DNA of 64,000 bases from Blepharisma japonicum (GCA_949751835.1 CATKHK010000026.1:310001-374000), one strand, 5' to 3'; positions 40,504 through 52,168 are shown, counted from the stretch's first letter. The notes: generated by a model from the letters alone, not told the origin. Program-made: numbers and translations.

Positions 40504-42489
40504 TTATTTTTTTGATTTTTGGGGATTTTTAAGCTCCTGAATGCTCTGTAGTAAATCATAATGAAATTGGTCCACAGTCAACGCTTTTTCTTCATCTGGG
40601 TACAACGGATCGACAAGCCAATCATTCAATGTGTAGTTATAGTCCCCAACTTGAATATTATTCAACAAGTTGATAACATGATCAGACCAAAAATTCTCAC
40701 TAGCGAAATATTTGCATTTTGACATCATTCATGCCATCTGCACTGCAGAAACAGCTGGGAATGTTTTACTGAATGAAAAGTTTTCTTGACCAGCTGCATC
40801 TGTTTCTTCTTCTACTTCTTTATCATTTTTATATGTCATTTTTTCTTTGCCGTTAAGCCATTTATCAACATAATAGGCAGCGCTCCTAATGAATTGGTTC
40901 TCATTGGCTTTTCCAAAAGTATAGCAGCATTGGCCAAGAGCGACTGGTGTTAGAAGTCCTATGTTTTTTTCGGTAATCCGCTTTGCGTATAATTTGAATA
41001 AGTTTGGAGATCCTTTAGATAACCTAGCCAAAGAGTAAAGTGATTTTGCTTCAATATTTGGGTACATATAGTCGATGCAGTCATACAGCTTTTTTTCTAG
41101 AAATTCTATTAATTTTGGTTCTTGCAATTGGCTACACTCTGCAACAGCAGAAATAATTCGTGAAAGGTTTTTGTGTTCTGTTTTAGTAAGCCTATCTTCT
41201 TCCATAATTTTGTCAATCCCAATATTAATCAATTCAGTATTAGTAGATCCTTCATAACAAAAAATGGTCAAAATCTTAATAAGATAATGCGTATTAAGTG
41301 TTGATCTTTTTAAGTGTTTTATTGCTATTTTTTCTAAATTATCCCAAATTCTGCCAGTCTGCATTCCAGAATTCGAATAATCGATAATTAATTCAGTAAA
41401 ATTTTTAAATGAAATTTCATCAGTTTTTCGCAATTTTTTAGCCAAAACTTTATCTAAAGCTTCCATTTGAGCTTTGTGGGTTTTTTTCTTGTGAGCCAAA
41501 ATAAAGAGTAATGAAGAGATTTCGTTAATGCTCAACTCCTCTGAAGTTTTTTCAAGTAAATTGCTAAGTGATCTTAATAGATTTGGATCTGTGAATTTAT
41601 ATGTTTTAAAGGCTTCAAAAATTCTTATGGCGTTTATAACAAATAGTGTATCATTTGCTTCACTTAAATATTTATTACATTTTTCTTCAATTAGCGGTTT
41701 TAATCCATTGTCATCATAATTTAATGGAATGATAAAATAAGCAATATCAGTTATATCAGTAAAAGTAATATTTTGGTCATTTATAAGATAATTTTTCAGC
41801 ATATTATTCAAGGTTTCACAAAGTTCTGGGCCGCAATAAAGCTTGCTTGCTTCCTTTTTAATCAAAAAATTTATAAATTTAGCTAGTAGAGAGCCATTAG
41901 TAGTTTCTAACTCAGGATGTGCCAGGGTTGCTTTAGATAAAGCTTGAAAAAGAGCTGGAGACTGTCCATTATGAGCATTTATTGCTCATAGCAAGTCAAC
42001 TAATTGAGAAATTGACAAAGTTTGCAAGTCTTTTATATCTGTTTCTTCAATTGATTTCAATAAATTGTTAACTAAAACATTAATATCAAATCCTTTAATA
42101 TGAAGAATCGCATATTCGTGGATTACATATAATTTGTCCTCAATTTTCATATGTTTAATATTCTTTGTGAGGCCTTCAGCTAAGGATGTCCAAAGTTTAT
42201 TTGTTAGCGCTCTGTTCCTTAATTCCACGTTCTTATTCATTATTTTTAATATTTCCTTTTGGGTATTCAATGTCATTCTTGGCGTCCTCTTCTCAAGTGT
42301 TTCAATAAAAGTGTCGAATTCTAATGATTTCCCATATCTTTGATAGAGATCTAAATACTTTAGTTCAGAAACTTCACGGCAAATTGCTATAAGTTCTTTG
42401 TCATCAGCAAATCTAGACTTTAATAAAGTTTGGTTAAATGCTTTTGGAGTGATAAGATCATTAAATCTACGAGATAGCCTGAAAAGCAT
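40504..42489 (-). CDS. Putative organellar helical-repeat (FASTK/HPR-like) protein
   Basis: Two TGA read as Trp join three frames into 661 aa ending in TAA. The start is the Met at 42487-42489 (MLFRLSRRFNDLITPK), a basic amphipathic start typical of mitochondrial targeting; an open stretch further upstream overlaps B9D2 and is not used. The body is all-helical with repeated L-x-x-L-x-x-A pairs (for example LLWAINAHNGQSPALFQALS, SLYSLARLS and GQCCYTFGKAN). This pattern resembles the FASTK, octotricopeptide or heptatricopeptide RNA-binding proteins of mitochondria. No RAP domain is clear at the C-terminus. Role in mitochondrial RNA is inference. Confidence 0.75.
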
Positions 42490-42532
42490 TATTTTGGCTA
42501 AATATTTAATAATAAAAAGGGTTAATAAATAG

Positions 42533-43108
42533 TTAGTTAATTTGGCTTCTCGCCCAGTGTACATCGAAGTTCCTAAGCATAACTTCAATTTCAATAATAA
42601 CACTTCCTGAAGAAACAGTTTTCAGTGTTTGTCTTAGGCCGACTTCTTTTGTAAGTGCATCTTGATTCATAAGTCGAGGTGGCCCACCAATAAAAAATGC
42701 CATTGCTTCGTCTTGCCAAGTCCCTATAGGTCTTCATGTTGGGCATTCTAATTTGAAATATCCAGGGCTACAAGGTAGCGCGGTAACTCCGTAAGATAAT
42801 AAATCAATTCTACCAACATCATCTAAACGCCAAACTCTTATTATAAACTTAGGCCACCCAAATATAGAATTTGTAGAAAAGTGAAGATCAATAGGATGAG
42901 CCCATACAATCATTTCGTCAATACTAGGATAGCTTGTTTGTGTTTGAATTCCTTGCTCTGAACGATTTGGGAGTTCTCTTCATTGGTCGCCATATTCCAA
43001 ATGAATTTCACAGAAAAGGCCTGCACTGGTATCAAACTGAGTCCCTGCGACTATTTGCCCAATGAAATGAACCTCAGTTTTATAGTCTCCGGGTTCTTTA
43101 AAAGCCAT
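42533..43108 (-). CDS. B9D2: B9 domain protein 2, transition-zone MKS module
   Basis: The 191-aa frame runs from ATG 43108 to TAA at 42533 and contains two TGA codons read as Trp, so it is invisible under the standard code. It is a single B9 (C2-like) domain. Recognisable blocks are VHFIGQIVAGTQF, AHPIDLHFSTNSIFGWPK, YGVTALPCSPGYF, ECPTWRPIGTW and MLRNFDVHW. The first Trp of PTWRPIGTW is a TGA at 42734-42736, exactly where B9D2 has Trp. B9D2 works with B9D1, MKS1 and Tectonics at the ciliary transition zone. A Tectonic gene is 5 kb away. Length compares with 175 aa in human. Confidence 0.95.
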
Positions 43109-43219
43109 TTTAAAATATTATTTGATTTTATTAAATTGAGTAAAATATTACAAGACAAAAAGTAGTTTAAATATAATAATAGTCAATAATTCCTTGCCCT
43201 GGTATGATATTTATATTAA

Positions 43220-44524
43220 TTATTTGATCAAAATATCACAAATTCTTGACATTGAAAGCTTTAGATTTAACTTTTGATTAGTTTCTGATCGAAGATTAAA
43301 GATTTGAAATCTTTCAAACTCATCTCTAAACTTTTTGACTGTTTTAATTATATTTGAAGTAAATAGATTATAGCCTAAATCTACTCTTTTTAGGTTTGAC
43401 TTAAAAATATTCTCGATTAAAACATCAAAAATATCATCAGTAATTTTATTACCATAAAGCGTAATAGATTTTAAAGAGATAAAATTCGGTAAGTAATAAG
43501 AAATTATCTCTGCACCTTCATCATTTATACTGTTTTCATTCAAGCATAAAGTTTCTAAATTAGCAAATAAATCATAATTTTTGAAAATAAATACCAAATC
43601 ATTTTCATTTAAATGTGTCGCTGAAAGATTAAGGAATTTTAAATTTTCCAGTGTTTTAAAAGCAAGAAAAAAGTTATAATGAGAAATATTTTCAAGGTTA
43701 TTGTATGACAAATCAAGGAGTCGTAAGTTTTTCAGTTCAGGTAAAATGCTGCTTAAAATACTGATTCCTTCAGCGGAAATATCATTTTTCGACAAATTTA
43801 TCGTTCTTAAATTTCGGTTATATGATATAGCAGGCTTTAATCCAGAAAGACCTTTATCTTTAATTTCATTTCCTTCTAGGTCAATTTTTCTAATATAATT
43901 CAGATCTTTAAGAGCAGATCCTATAAATTTTGCTCCTTTTGGGCCAATTACATTTTTTGTGCTATAATCGCTGCCTCCAAGTTCAATTTTTTGCAAGTAA
44001 CGAAAATATTTTATTGATTGTTTCAGAAATTTAGCTCCAAAATGAGTGATGCCATTAAATTTGAAATTTAATATTTTTATGTTTTTTAGATATTTTATCG
44101 CTATGGAAATTCACTTTATTCCTTCATCACCTATATTGTTGTTTGCTATAACTAATACTCGAAGATTTTTTAAATATACAAGACATTCAGATAATTTTTT
44201 TGCATTTAAATCTCCCATGCTATTGTTGCTTAAGTATATAGTTTCTAGATTAACAAAAGCTGGAAGTATAAATGTAATGCCTTTTATATCAATAAAATTA
44301 AGCTCATATCAAATCAACATCAATTCTTTTTTATTTGTTCTTTCAATTTGATTTAAAGAAGAATTAAATAAAAGCGATATCACCTTTGTCATTCCGTGAG
44401 ATCTTTTAAAGTCATTGATAATTTCAATATTTAAGGATAAGCTCCGATTAATATCAGCATTATTCAATTTTGGATTATTTTCATCCTGAAAAGTATCACT
44501 TGTTTCTTCTGGCTCACTATTCAT
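43220..44524 (-). CDS. LRR protein (ribonuclease-inhibitor type)
   Basis: Reading two TGA codons as Trp (for example at the EGIKW repeat) gives one 434-aa frame from 44524 to a TAA at 43220. After a 40-residue acidic N-terminus and a helical stretch, at least ten leucine-rich repeats of about 28 residues run to residue 380, with LxxLxLxxNxIxDEG patterns (LRTINLSKNDISAEG, LETLCLNENSINDEG). The C-terminal 45 residues are basic. The repeat type is that of NOD-like, RanGAP and dynein-associated LRR proteins, but no catalytic domain is seen. Function unknown. Confidence 0.88.
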
Positions 44525-44575
44525 TTAAATTTATAAAACTATATATAAATAGAATATTTAGTCAGAAATGTTAGT

Positions 44576-44968
44576 TTATCCTGGAGGCCAACCCATTTGA
44601 CGTCCTCCAAGTATATGGAAATGAAGATGGTATACAGATTGGCTTCCCCAGACTCCATCATTTACTGTAAGTCTCCATCCAGCTTCTAAATGCTCACGTC
44701 TTGCGACTTCTGAAGCAGCCCACATCATATGTCCTAATAAAGCTTTATGCCTTTCTTCAGCAACAAGAAGTCTTGTCAATCCATCACGGTGCTTAGGAAT
44801 AAGAACAATATGTACGGGAGCTTGTGGGGAAATATCTCTAAATGCCATCACTAAGTCATCTTCATATACAATATTGGCTGGAATTTGCTTACTTGCTATT
44901 TTATCAAATATTGTCTCCTCGTTTGGAGCAGGAATTTGAGGATGCTGAGCTTGTTCGACCTCAGACAT
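44576..44968 (-). CDS. HINT1: HIT-family nucleotide hydrolase (HINT)
   Basis: The 130-aa protein is a histidine-triad protein of the HINT/PKCI group: TIFDKIASKQIPANIVYEDD, DISPQAPVHIVLIPKH and the triad HLHFHILGGRQMGWPPG at the end. HINT enzymes hydrolyse adenosine 5'-phosphoramidates. The length and both ends match the family, apart from a Pro-rich N-terminal 18 residues. Stop at 44576-44578 is TAA. Confidence 0.97.
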   Translation of the reverse strand: MSEVEQAQHPQIPAPNEETIFDKIASKQIPANIVYEDDLVMAFRDISPQAPVHIVLIPKHRDGLTRLLVAEERHKALLGHMMWAASEVARREHLEAGWRLTVNDGVWGSQSVYHLHFHILGGRQMGWPPG

Positions 44969-45277
44969 AATTATATGTGTCAGCCATTTATGATTTTTCG
45001 ACAGAAATGTTTAAAATATTTATATAGAATTTAGTATGATTTATGAAGGGATTTTAAATATAGGAAATGAATATATCATGAATATTAAATCATTGGTTTA
45101 CAAAGCAAAAAAAGTTTAAATTTCATAATTATTTGTAAAGAAAGCTTATAAATGATTTTTTTGAATAAACTTTCATTATAAATTGCAATTAATAACTATA
45201 ATTTAACTGTCAGCCCCCTTGCATATTATTATCTTTGGTGAAACTGTAGTTTGTAATGACTATAATAAAACTAATTA
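44969..45277. other. Divergent intergenic, 309 bp
   Basis: AT-rich region between HINT and the RING gene; likely carries both promoters. Nothing else is seen. Confidence 0.6.
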
Positions 45278-46288
45278 ATGCCCCTTTCAGATAATTCAAA
45301 GATGGATGACTGTTTATCTTGTCCTGTCTGCTTTGAGCCATATTCCTCTAACGCCAATATTCCTCTCATCCTGATTTGCGGCCATACTTTATGCTCAAAA
45401 TGTGCAGAAAACATTTATCGAACAACCCAATTAATTTGCCCTCAAGACCGCATTTACGATTATCACAGCCCAGAACAGCTCCCTCGAAATATTACCCTTC
45501 TCCAAATCTTAGAACACAAGCCAATTAAACGAATAAACAACCCCTGTCAGGCCCACCAAAACAAAAAAGTGAAATTTTATTGCATTTCGCCTTGCAATAT
45601 TGGTTTTTGCTCCGGCTGTGTAATAGCTCATCAGCACCATACATGGATCGATATCTTTTCAGCTGAAGCAAATTCCAGCTTCCAAAGGCACATTGAAGAT
45701 TTATTTATAAAATATCGTGAAAAGGCAGACTATGCCAAATATGTAAAAAATAATTATCAAAATCAGCTGAATATTGCCTTAGCTGATAGAGAATATTGTG
45801 AAAGCTCTATAAGGAGAGATTTTGAGATTATTAGAAGTGTATTGCAGGATAAAGAAAAAGAGCTTATTAATGAAATTAAAAGTTCTGCCTTTAATACAGA
45901 AATGAGTATTGAAGAAAAAATTAAAGAGTTTGATGAGGTTTGTAAAGAAAAAGACAAGAATTTAAGGATTATTGAAAACGTTTTCAGAGAGTTAAATCAA
46001 TATTCTGAAGTAGAAAAAATGCAAAAGTTGACAGAAATTCAGCTTTTACTTTCAAATGAGATGAGTATCGAAATTCCTGAGTATATGGAAATTGCAAACT
46101 TTTCTAATATAAAAGCAAATGTGATAAAAAATTCTAAGGAAATAGAAAAGATTAGTCTAAGTATCAAGGCTTCACAGAAAAAAAGCAACTTCGAAAATGG
46201 AGATGATAAGCAGTCATTTAATCCATCAAATGAAAATTTGAGTTTGCCCCAAAAAAGAGTAAAATCAGAAGTGTATGAGTTAACATAA
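45278..46288 (+). CDS. RING / B-box / coiled-coil protein (TRIM-like)
   Basis: The 336-aa protein has a RING finger at residues 14-58 (CPVCFEPY, CGHTLCSKCAE, CPQD), then a B-box at about 85-125 (CQAHQNKKVKFYC, CNIGFCSGCVIAHQHH), then a coiled coil at about 130-270. The order is that of TRIM E3 ubiquitin ligases, without a known C-terminal domain; the tail is polar. It probably acts as an E3 in the cytosol or nucleus. The stop is TAA and the convergent small gene begins 41 bp on. A second possible start is the Met at residue 9 (MDDCLSC). Confidence 0.9.
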   Translation: MPLSDNSKMDDCLSCPVCFEPYSSNANIPLILICGHTLCSKCAENIYRTTQLICPQDRIYDYHSPEQLPRNITLLQILEHKPIKRINNPCQAHQNKKVKFYCISPCNIGFCSGCVIAHQHHTWIDIFSAEANSSFQRHIEDLFIKYREKADYAKYVKNNYQNQLNIALADREYCESSIRRDFEIIRSVLQDKEKELINEIKSSAFNTEMSIEEKIKEFDEVCKEKDKNLRIIENVFRELNQYSEVEKMQKLTEIQLLLSNEMSIEIPEYMEIANFSNIKANVIKNSKEIEKISLSIKASQKKSNFENGDDKQSFNPSNENLSLPQKRVKSEVYELT

Positions 46289-46329
46289 TTTATTATGTAT
46301 TTTTTGAATCATTTAAAATTGCTTTACAC

Positions 46330-46683
46330 TTAATAGTCTTTTGAATTGCTCGTAAAATGCACATCATGAGGCCATGATTTCAGACTCGGGTCACTTGATG
46401 TATCAGGCAAAGGAAGGCCTTCAATTGATTCTTTTTCTTCAAATTTAAACGGTTTTTGATTTTGGCTTCCAAAGGTTGGTGTTGGCAAGACTGGAAGAGA
46501 ATTTTTATTAACGACTGAATCAGCTAACTTAAAAATTTCGCTTTCTGCAACTTTATTTGTCAGTGTGTCTTCTTCAAATTGGTTATCAAATCCATCGCCT
46601 AATGGCTCTTTTTGGTTTCTGCTCGATGGAGGATTGCTTAAAGAAAGATCGCTTTCTACTGTTGATGCATGGCAGCATCCCAT
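46330..46683 (-). CDS. Small acylated protein, 117 aa
   Basis: The protein starts MGCCHASTVES, which fits N-myristoylation of Gly2 with palmitoylation of Cys3 and Cys4. The remaining 105 residues are Ser-, Glu- and Pro-rich, without a fold I recognise. It resembles the 73-aa MGGCC protein at 24443 only in its N-terminus and disorder. Function unknown; membrane-tethered signalling adaptor is a guess. Stop TAG or TAA at 46330-46332. Confidence 0.72.
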   Translation of the reverse strand: MGCCHASTVESDLSLSNPPSSRNQKEPLGDGFDNQFEEDTLTNKVAESEIFKLADSVVNKNSLPVLPTPTFGSQNQKPFKFEEKESIEGLPLPDTSSDPSLKSWPHDVHFTSNSKDY

Positions 46684-46803
46684 TATAAATTATTTAATTA
46701 GTAATATTGGGGTGCATGATTTTTCATTTATTAAAAAAAGTATAAAAGTGAAGAAGACGTTAAAATCACTGATCATTCTAAGCTGAATATAGAACTAAGC
46801 GTG

Positions 46804-47964
46804 ATGACAAAAATGGATAAAATAATGCTGCATTTTTTGACTTTTTTATTAGTTTCGCTAACAAGCAGCAGTGATGTTTCTGTAGAAAACATTTTATCAC
46901 AACATAATTCATGCACAGAGCCTTTGAAAAAGAAATTTGCAGGTGAAGTGCTAGCGTTCTTAACTCCTTGGAATTCTAAAGGATATGATTATGCTTTGAA
47001 ATATTCAGCAAAAATTGACTATATTTCGCCTTGCTGGTATCAATTAAACATCTATACAGTTTATGGATACAAACTAGAGTACGATTTGTTAGGAGAAGGC
47101 AATAAAACATTTATAGACGCTTCTAAAGGCTTATTTAAAATTCTTCCAAGAATTATTCTTGAAAATACTAATATAGATGATTATAAAAAGCTGCTGGAAA
47201 GTGACGAAGACCAAGTGAATTTATCAGAAAAAATAAAAAATTTTATAATATCGAAAGGATTCGATGGGGTGATGCTAGAAATGTGGACTCAAGGGAATGG
47301 GATTTTGAGAAATTCGGATCAGAAAGATTATTTAAGGTCTTTTCAGGTCAGATTAATACAAAAAATATGCAGGACAATGAAAGCTAACAGTTTGATGTGT
47401 ATGATAACAGTCCCAGCACCAAGACCAAATTATCGTATTGAATTCAGCATGGGAGAATTTTTAAAGCTTAGCAAATTTGTTGATAGATTTGCCTTAGTTT
47501 CATATGATTACAGCCAAATGGCTCCTGGGCCTAACAGCCCTGAAAATTGGATTAAAAGCTGCTATGAAGAATTAGTTGATCAAATAGACCTAAGTAATTA
47601 TGATGAAGAAGTTGCTGAATCAATGCATTTAAAATATAGGAAACAGCTTATGCTAGGCGTTCCGTTTTATGGCTATGAGTTTTCTCCTCTTGATAATCCA
47701 AATCAATATACAAGACATTCTACTCGAGCCATAACAGGGAATGATTTTCTACAACTTTTAAAGAAAAATAAAATGAGAATAGAATGAGAATCAGCCCACA
47801 ACGAGCATAAATTCAACTACAAAATAGGTAAAAAAGAAATTATTGCTTATTTTCCAACAAAAGAAATGGTTGAATCAAGAGCAGAATTAGCAGAAAAATT
47901 AAAAACTGGAATTTCTATCTGGGAACTAGGTCAAGGCTTTGAATATTTTTTTGAAGCTTTATAG
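46804..47964 (+). CDS. CHID1: Chitinase domain-containing protein 1-like (GH18 family)
   Basis: A TGA read as Trp at 47785-47787 joins the main body to its C-terminus, giving 386 aa ending TAG. The N-terminus (MTKMDKIMLHFLTFLLVSLT) is a signal peptide. The family blocks are EVLAFLTPWNSKGYDYALKY, FDGVMLEMWTQGNG, MITVPAPRP, LVSYDYSQMAPGPNSP, MLGVPFYGYEF, and the final GISIWELGQGFEYFFEAL. CHID1 is a secreted or lysosomal GH18-fold protein that binds saccharides. The Trp encoded by TGA precedes ESAHNEHKF, matching a conserved WE in the family. Enzyme activity is uncertain in this group. Confidence 0.95.
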
Positions 47965-48017
47965 AATTCTTGGATAATTATTTTAAAAAATAATAAATTT
48001 GCTATAAATAAGTGATA

Positions 48018-49772
48018 TTAATTTAGAATTATTGCTAAAATGCCAAAAATAACGCTTATACCTGCCCTGCTATCAGAAGATCTAAATGGATATAATACAT
48101 CGTCAGGTAAAATTTGTGATTTTAATCTAATAAGAGTATAAGGATCAAAATCTTTGTCATACTCAATATAATTAATCACAAGAGTGTTCATGAAATATTG
48201 GTCGTCAGTGGTAATAGTTTTCATAAATGTTCAATTCGTAAATTCTTTTCTTTTTTGTGCATAAACTATTTTTGGCTGAGGATTTTTTATAGCTCCGATT
48301 TCTGCTACAACGATATCATATACCACCATATTAGGTAGCAAGCAATCTCCTGTTTCTGAGTTTCAACTTGTCTCTACTGTTTTATTTGTTACATCATTTA
48401 TTTCTACTCAGTCGTCAATATTACTAGAAAGAGAATTTCCAAATTTTCCTATATGAGTAATATCATTAAAAATAGAAAAAATCGGCAGTCTTTCGTTATA
48501 AGTATTGCAATAGCTTGAAAGAGCTGGATAGCTAAGAGGATAATAGCAAGAATATACAAAATCTTGCCTGAAGTTTATTACAGGAGGATTAGAGGTTTGC
48601 TGGCTTGAAATTAAACATTGTCCTGATATTGAAGCTCCGTAAACAGGATATCCACTTGAATACACATTTATAGTATTATCAGACTGCTTATTCCCTAATA
48701 ATACAGGCTTTCCTACTATATACCCTGGATTCCCTGATTTCACAGTAACAGTTTCTTGTGTTTGAAAAATGACTGAAAATTTTTGCTGAATATTAATAGT
48801 TTCAGTACCTGAACAGCCAGAAGTCCCAACATTCCCTACAACAAGATCGGCAGTTATTTTTAAAAAATATTGCTGAGATAAGGTGGTGAGAACTGTGTAA
48901 TGGGCTTCTAATAAAGCATTTGTACAGATACAGTTGCTATAAGTGGTAGAAACTGAGGTGCTACTTGATGAAGTGTCAATAAGGCTATTAACATCTCTTA
49001 TTGTGACTGATCCTATTTGTACGGTATAAAGAGAGCTTGTGGCAAGATTTGAAGTGTTGTAGACTTGGAGTAGATTTGAATATAAAGCAGCATTTAGCTC
49101 AGAAGTACAATGAGTTGATAAAGTAGAAGCAAGATATTGGCGATTACAAAATCCTAATGATGAAGGCTCAAGCCATTTGACAAAATTCATATCATTACAA
49201 TATCCAAAACTGTCTGGACCTGGTAAACTCCACCTATTTCCAAACTGTGCCCAGCTATTAGCTAATGACCCCATAAGATCTCCTGGATTAAAATTGCTTC
49301 TTGTAATAGTAGTCTGTGGAGTATATAATAAATCTGAATACTCCACATTATCAGTTATTTGCTGCTGTATTGTATCAGATGAGATCGAGCTATCTGAGAT
49401 TAATTTATAATAAGTCCCAAAAGAAGCTGAGTTATCTTGATCCACACATAAAAGATTATTCATAATGTCAGATGTCGCTGATTTTATTCCTCTTCTTGCT
49501 GAATAAAAATAGTTATCATTCGAAGTAGGGCATTTAAGTGAGTAATATTTTGTAAATTTGCTGTTTAAGCATTGATTTGTGGACGGGTCTTCTGTGTCCC
49601 AGAGATCTTTTAAGGTTGAAGAGCAATCATCATCACAGCAGCAAAATACATCGCATGAATTAGCGGTGAGATCACATACACATTTTCCTGGGTCAGTATC
49701 GTCTTCTATATAGTTACTTTCATCTGCTGAACTCAAATATGCCGCCAATAAGAAAGTACATATTGCAAACAT
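48018..49772 (-). CDS. TCTN: Tectonic family protein (transition-zone MKS module)
   Basis: Three TGA codons read as Trp join the frames into 584 aa. A signal peptide opens the protein (MFAICTFLLAAYLSS). At about residues 30-55 is the Cys cluster CVCDLTANSCDVFCCCDDDC that marks the Tectonic family. The extracellular body is Ser/Thr-, Asn- and Tyr-rich with further Cys pairs, and a hydrophobic stretch (AGISVIFGILAIILN) ends the chain, as either a transmembrane or an anchor signal. Tectonics sit at the ciliary transition zone with B9D2, encoded 5 kb away. Which of TCTN1-3 it matches is not decidable here. Confidence 0.92.
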
Positions 49773-50075
49773 TTCTTTTAATTTATTTGAATTAAATATT
49801 TATTTAAAAGATAAGCAATATAGTAATTTTTATTGAGCAGATATTAATTACTATTTTTCAATATTTTTAATTTTGTCTTCATTTTATATTTTGATAATTA
49901 ATTTTATTTTTTGAAAACCTTTGCTAATTAAAGTCAATAAATAGAAAACTCTTTGATATTATAAAATGCAAATTAATAGGCTTTGAAATTGGCAAGGAAG
50001 ATAGATATTGTAAGAAACTTATATTAAATTTCTAAGTTAATATATTCTTTCATTTTTGATTTATTATATATTAAA
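49773..50075. other. Divergent intergenic, 303 bp
   Basis: AT-rich region between Tectonic and the kinase start. No ORF or RNA fold seen. Confidence 0.6.
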
Positions 50076-51506
50076 ATGGGTGGGAAGGCAAGCATATTCA
50101 GTATATGTAAAGGAATCCCCAAGCGCAAAAAAGCCAAAAAGAAATCAACTCAAAACACTCCTCTTCTAATTGCGAATGTACTAGGTCCAACTGAAGATAA
50201 CATCGATAACCCCAAAGGATACTTGTATTTTAGTAAAGAAGAACAGAAATATTACGATTCTTTACTAGTAAAAGAAGAAAAAACTCCAGGAGAAATCATC
50301 GCCCCTACAAATTGGCAAACAAGTGAAATGCTCGGCCAGGGTAGCTTTGGCCGCGTTTTGTTTGGCGCAAACATGGATACAGGCGAACTGATGGCAGTCA
50401 AACAAATCCCAATTGTTGGCTTTGAATATGAAACCGCCAATGAGAGGATTAAAGAGATCCAAGAAGAAGTTGACATTTTAAGCCAGCTAAAACATAAAAA
50501 CATTGTTAGATACTTAGGAACTGAAAGAAACGACCAATTTTTGCATATTTTTCTTGAATATATTCCAGGAGGTTCTATTGCGTCCTTATTAGCCAAGTAT
50601 GGAAAATTTAACGAAACTTTGATAAGGGTTTATACAAAACAAATTTTGGAAGGCCTTGAATATTTGCATATTCATAAGATCATACATAGAGATATAAAAG
50701 GTGCAAATGTGTTGGTTGGAAGTGATGGGGTTTGCAAGTTAGCTGATTTTGGAGCTTCGAAAAGGATCATAGGATTATGCGACCAAACACAATTTAAATC
50801 ACTTAGAGGAACCGTGAATTGGATGGCCCCAGAAGTAATGAAAGAAGAAGGCCATGGGCGATTTGCAGACGTTTGGAGTTTAGGCTGTTTAGTTGTAGAA
50901 ATGGCAACTGGCAAGCCTCCATGATTTTACAAAACAAACCCAATCGCTGTCTTCATGCATGTTTGCAGCACAAATAATCCTCCAGAGCTTCCAGAAGAGC
51001 TTTCTGAAGAATGCAAGGACTTTGTAAAAGAATGTTTTCAAAGAGATCCCAGTAGGCGTTCTAACGTCTACAAATTATTGAGGCATCCTTTCATAGTAGG
51101 TACCACACAATATCCTCTCTACATGGGTCCAAGTAAAACTGACGATTTCTTATCAAACTCCACAAAATATTCTTCAGACGATAACAAAGTTGCAGCATTT
51201 TTATCAGGAAGTTTAGCAGAAAGTGTATTAAATGAGGAAATAAAAACCAAAGAAAAACCCACTGATGAAGGAAATTTAGACTATTGTGATCCTCATCATA
51301 ACGTAAAAGCACCTTTTGATAGTATCATTACAATATCTAAATTCATTCCATTAGCCAAAGAAGAAAACGAAGAAATTATTTTACGAAGGCCCAGTGACTC
51401 TGGCAGTTCTGGAGAAAGTAAAATTTTTAATAACAATTCTGAAGTCTGCCGAGCAGAATTATCGTCATCTATTACTGTGAAAATTCACACTGTAAGAGTT
51501 GAATAA
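50076..51506 (+). CDS. MAP3K-type (STE11/NPK1-like) kinase
   Basis: The 476-aa protein begins MGGKASIFSICKG, consistent with N-myristoylation. The kinase domain is at about residues 85-345: LGQGSFGRVLFG, AVKQIPI, IIHRDIKGANVLV, LADFGASKR, and GTVNWMAPEV. The HRDIKGANVLV and GTVNWMAPE blocks are those of MEKK/NPK1 MAP kinase kinase kinases. The conserved GKPPW before helix G uses TGA for Trp at 50922-50924. The 130-residue tail is acidic and Ser-rich. It would phosphorylate a MAP kinase kinase; pathway not known. Stop TAA. Confidence 0.95.
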
Positions 51507-51637
51507 GAGATAGGAATACACAGATTTAGACTGGGAAAAATATTGTACTATTGTTCTAACAGTAACTATAAAATTTAATTTTAATTCACGAAATATGTTA
51601 AAAAAACCAAATTGATTAAAAATTATGTAGCAAAGTG

Positions 51638-52168
51638 TTAGTGACGATGAGTTGATGGTCTTTGTAATACTGATTGTTCATATACAGAAAACTTCTTTTT
51701 CATATTTTCTAATCGATTTGATGCATTTGATCTAGGAGGTTTTAAGCCGCTTGACTTCGAGATTGTGGAGCTTGAATTGTCTGGGCTCATAACTTTATAT
51801 CGTCTAAGCCTACTGAGAGGTGATGCTAAAATTTGTTTTATCTGAGTAGGCGATTCTCGTGAATAAATCGAGTTAAGAACTTGATTTTTTGTTGTGGGTG
51901 TTATAAAGGTACGATCTTGGCTATAACTATAATCAATCACATGCAAATTATCATCGCTGCCTTTTATTGTTTCTGCACTTTTTTCTTCAAAAATCTTCCT
52001 ATTTGAATAATGGAATTCAGGCGACGATTTTTTGATCTTCCTATCAAAATGCTTTTTCTTCGAAAATCTGGAATTTGAATCTTTCAAAATATCTTGGGCA
52101 AGCTTGATAATTCCGCTTCGCTTATCTTTAGAGGTATTAAGGTATTGTTGAAGTTCATCACTAATCAT
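51638..52168 (-). CDS. Unknown basic protein, 176 aa
   Basis: The protein starts MISDELQQYLNTSKDKRSG and is rich in Ser, Lys and Arg. It has SP or TP sites, an acidic-free middle and a RPSTHRH end. No domain or membrane segment is visible and there is no in-frame TGA. The composition is that of a disordered nuclear or cytoskeletal protein. Stop TAA. Confidence 0.72.
   Translation of the reverse strand: MISDELQQYLNTSKDKRSGIIKLAQDILKDSNSRFSKKKHFDRKIKKSSPEFHYSNRKIFEEKSAETIKGSDDNLHVIDYSYSQDRTFITPTTKNQVLNSIYSRESPTQIKQILASPLSRLRRYKVMSPDNSSSTISKSSGLKPPRSNASNRLENMKKKFSVYEQSVLQRPSTHRH

Noticed and set aside
42490-42603. An upstream extension of the helical-repeat gene (start at 42603).
   Set aside because: It overlaps B9D2, and the Met at 42489 gives a mitochondrial-like start with a 43-bp gap to B9D2.
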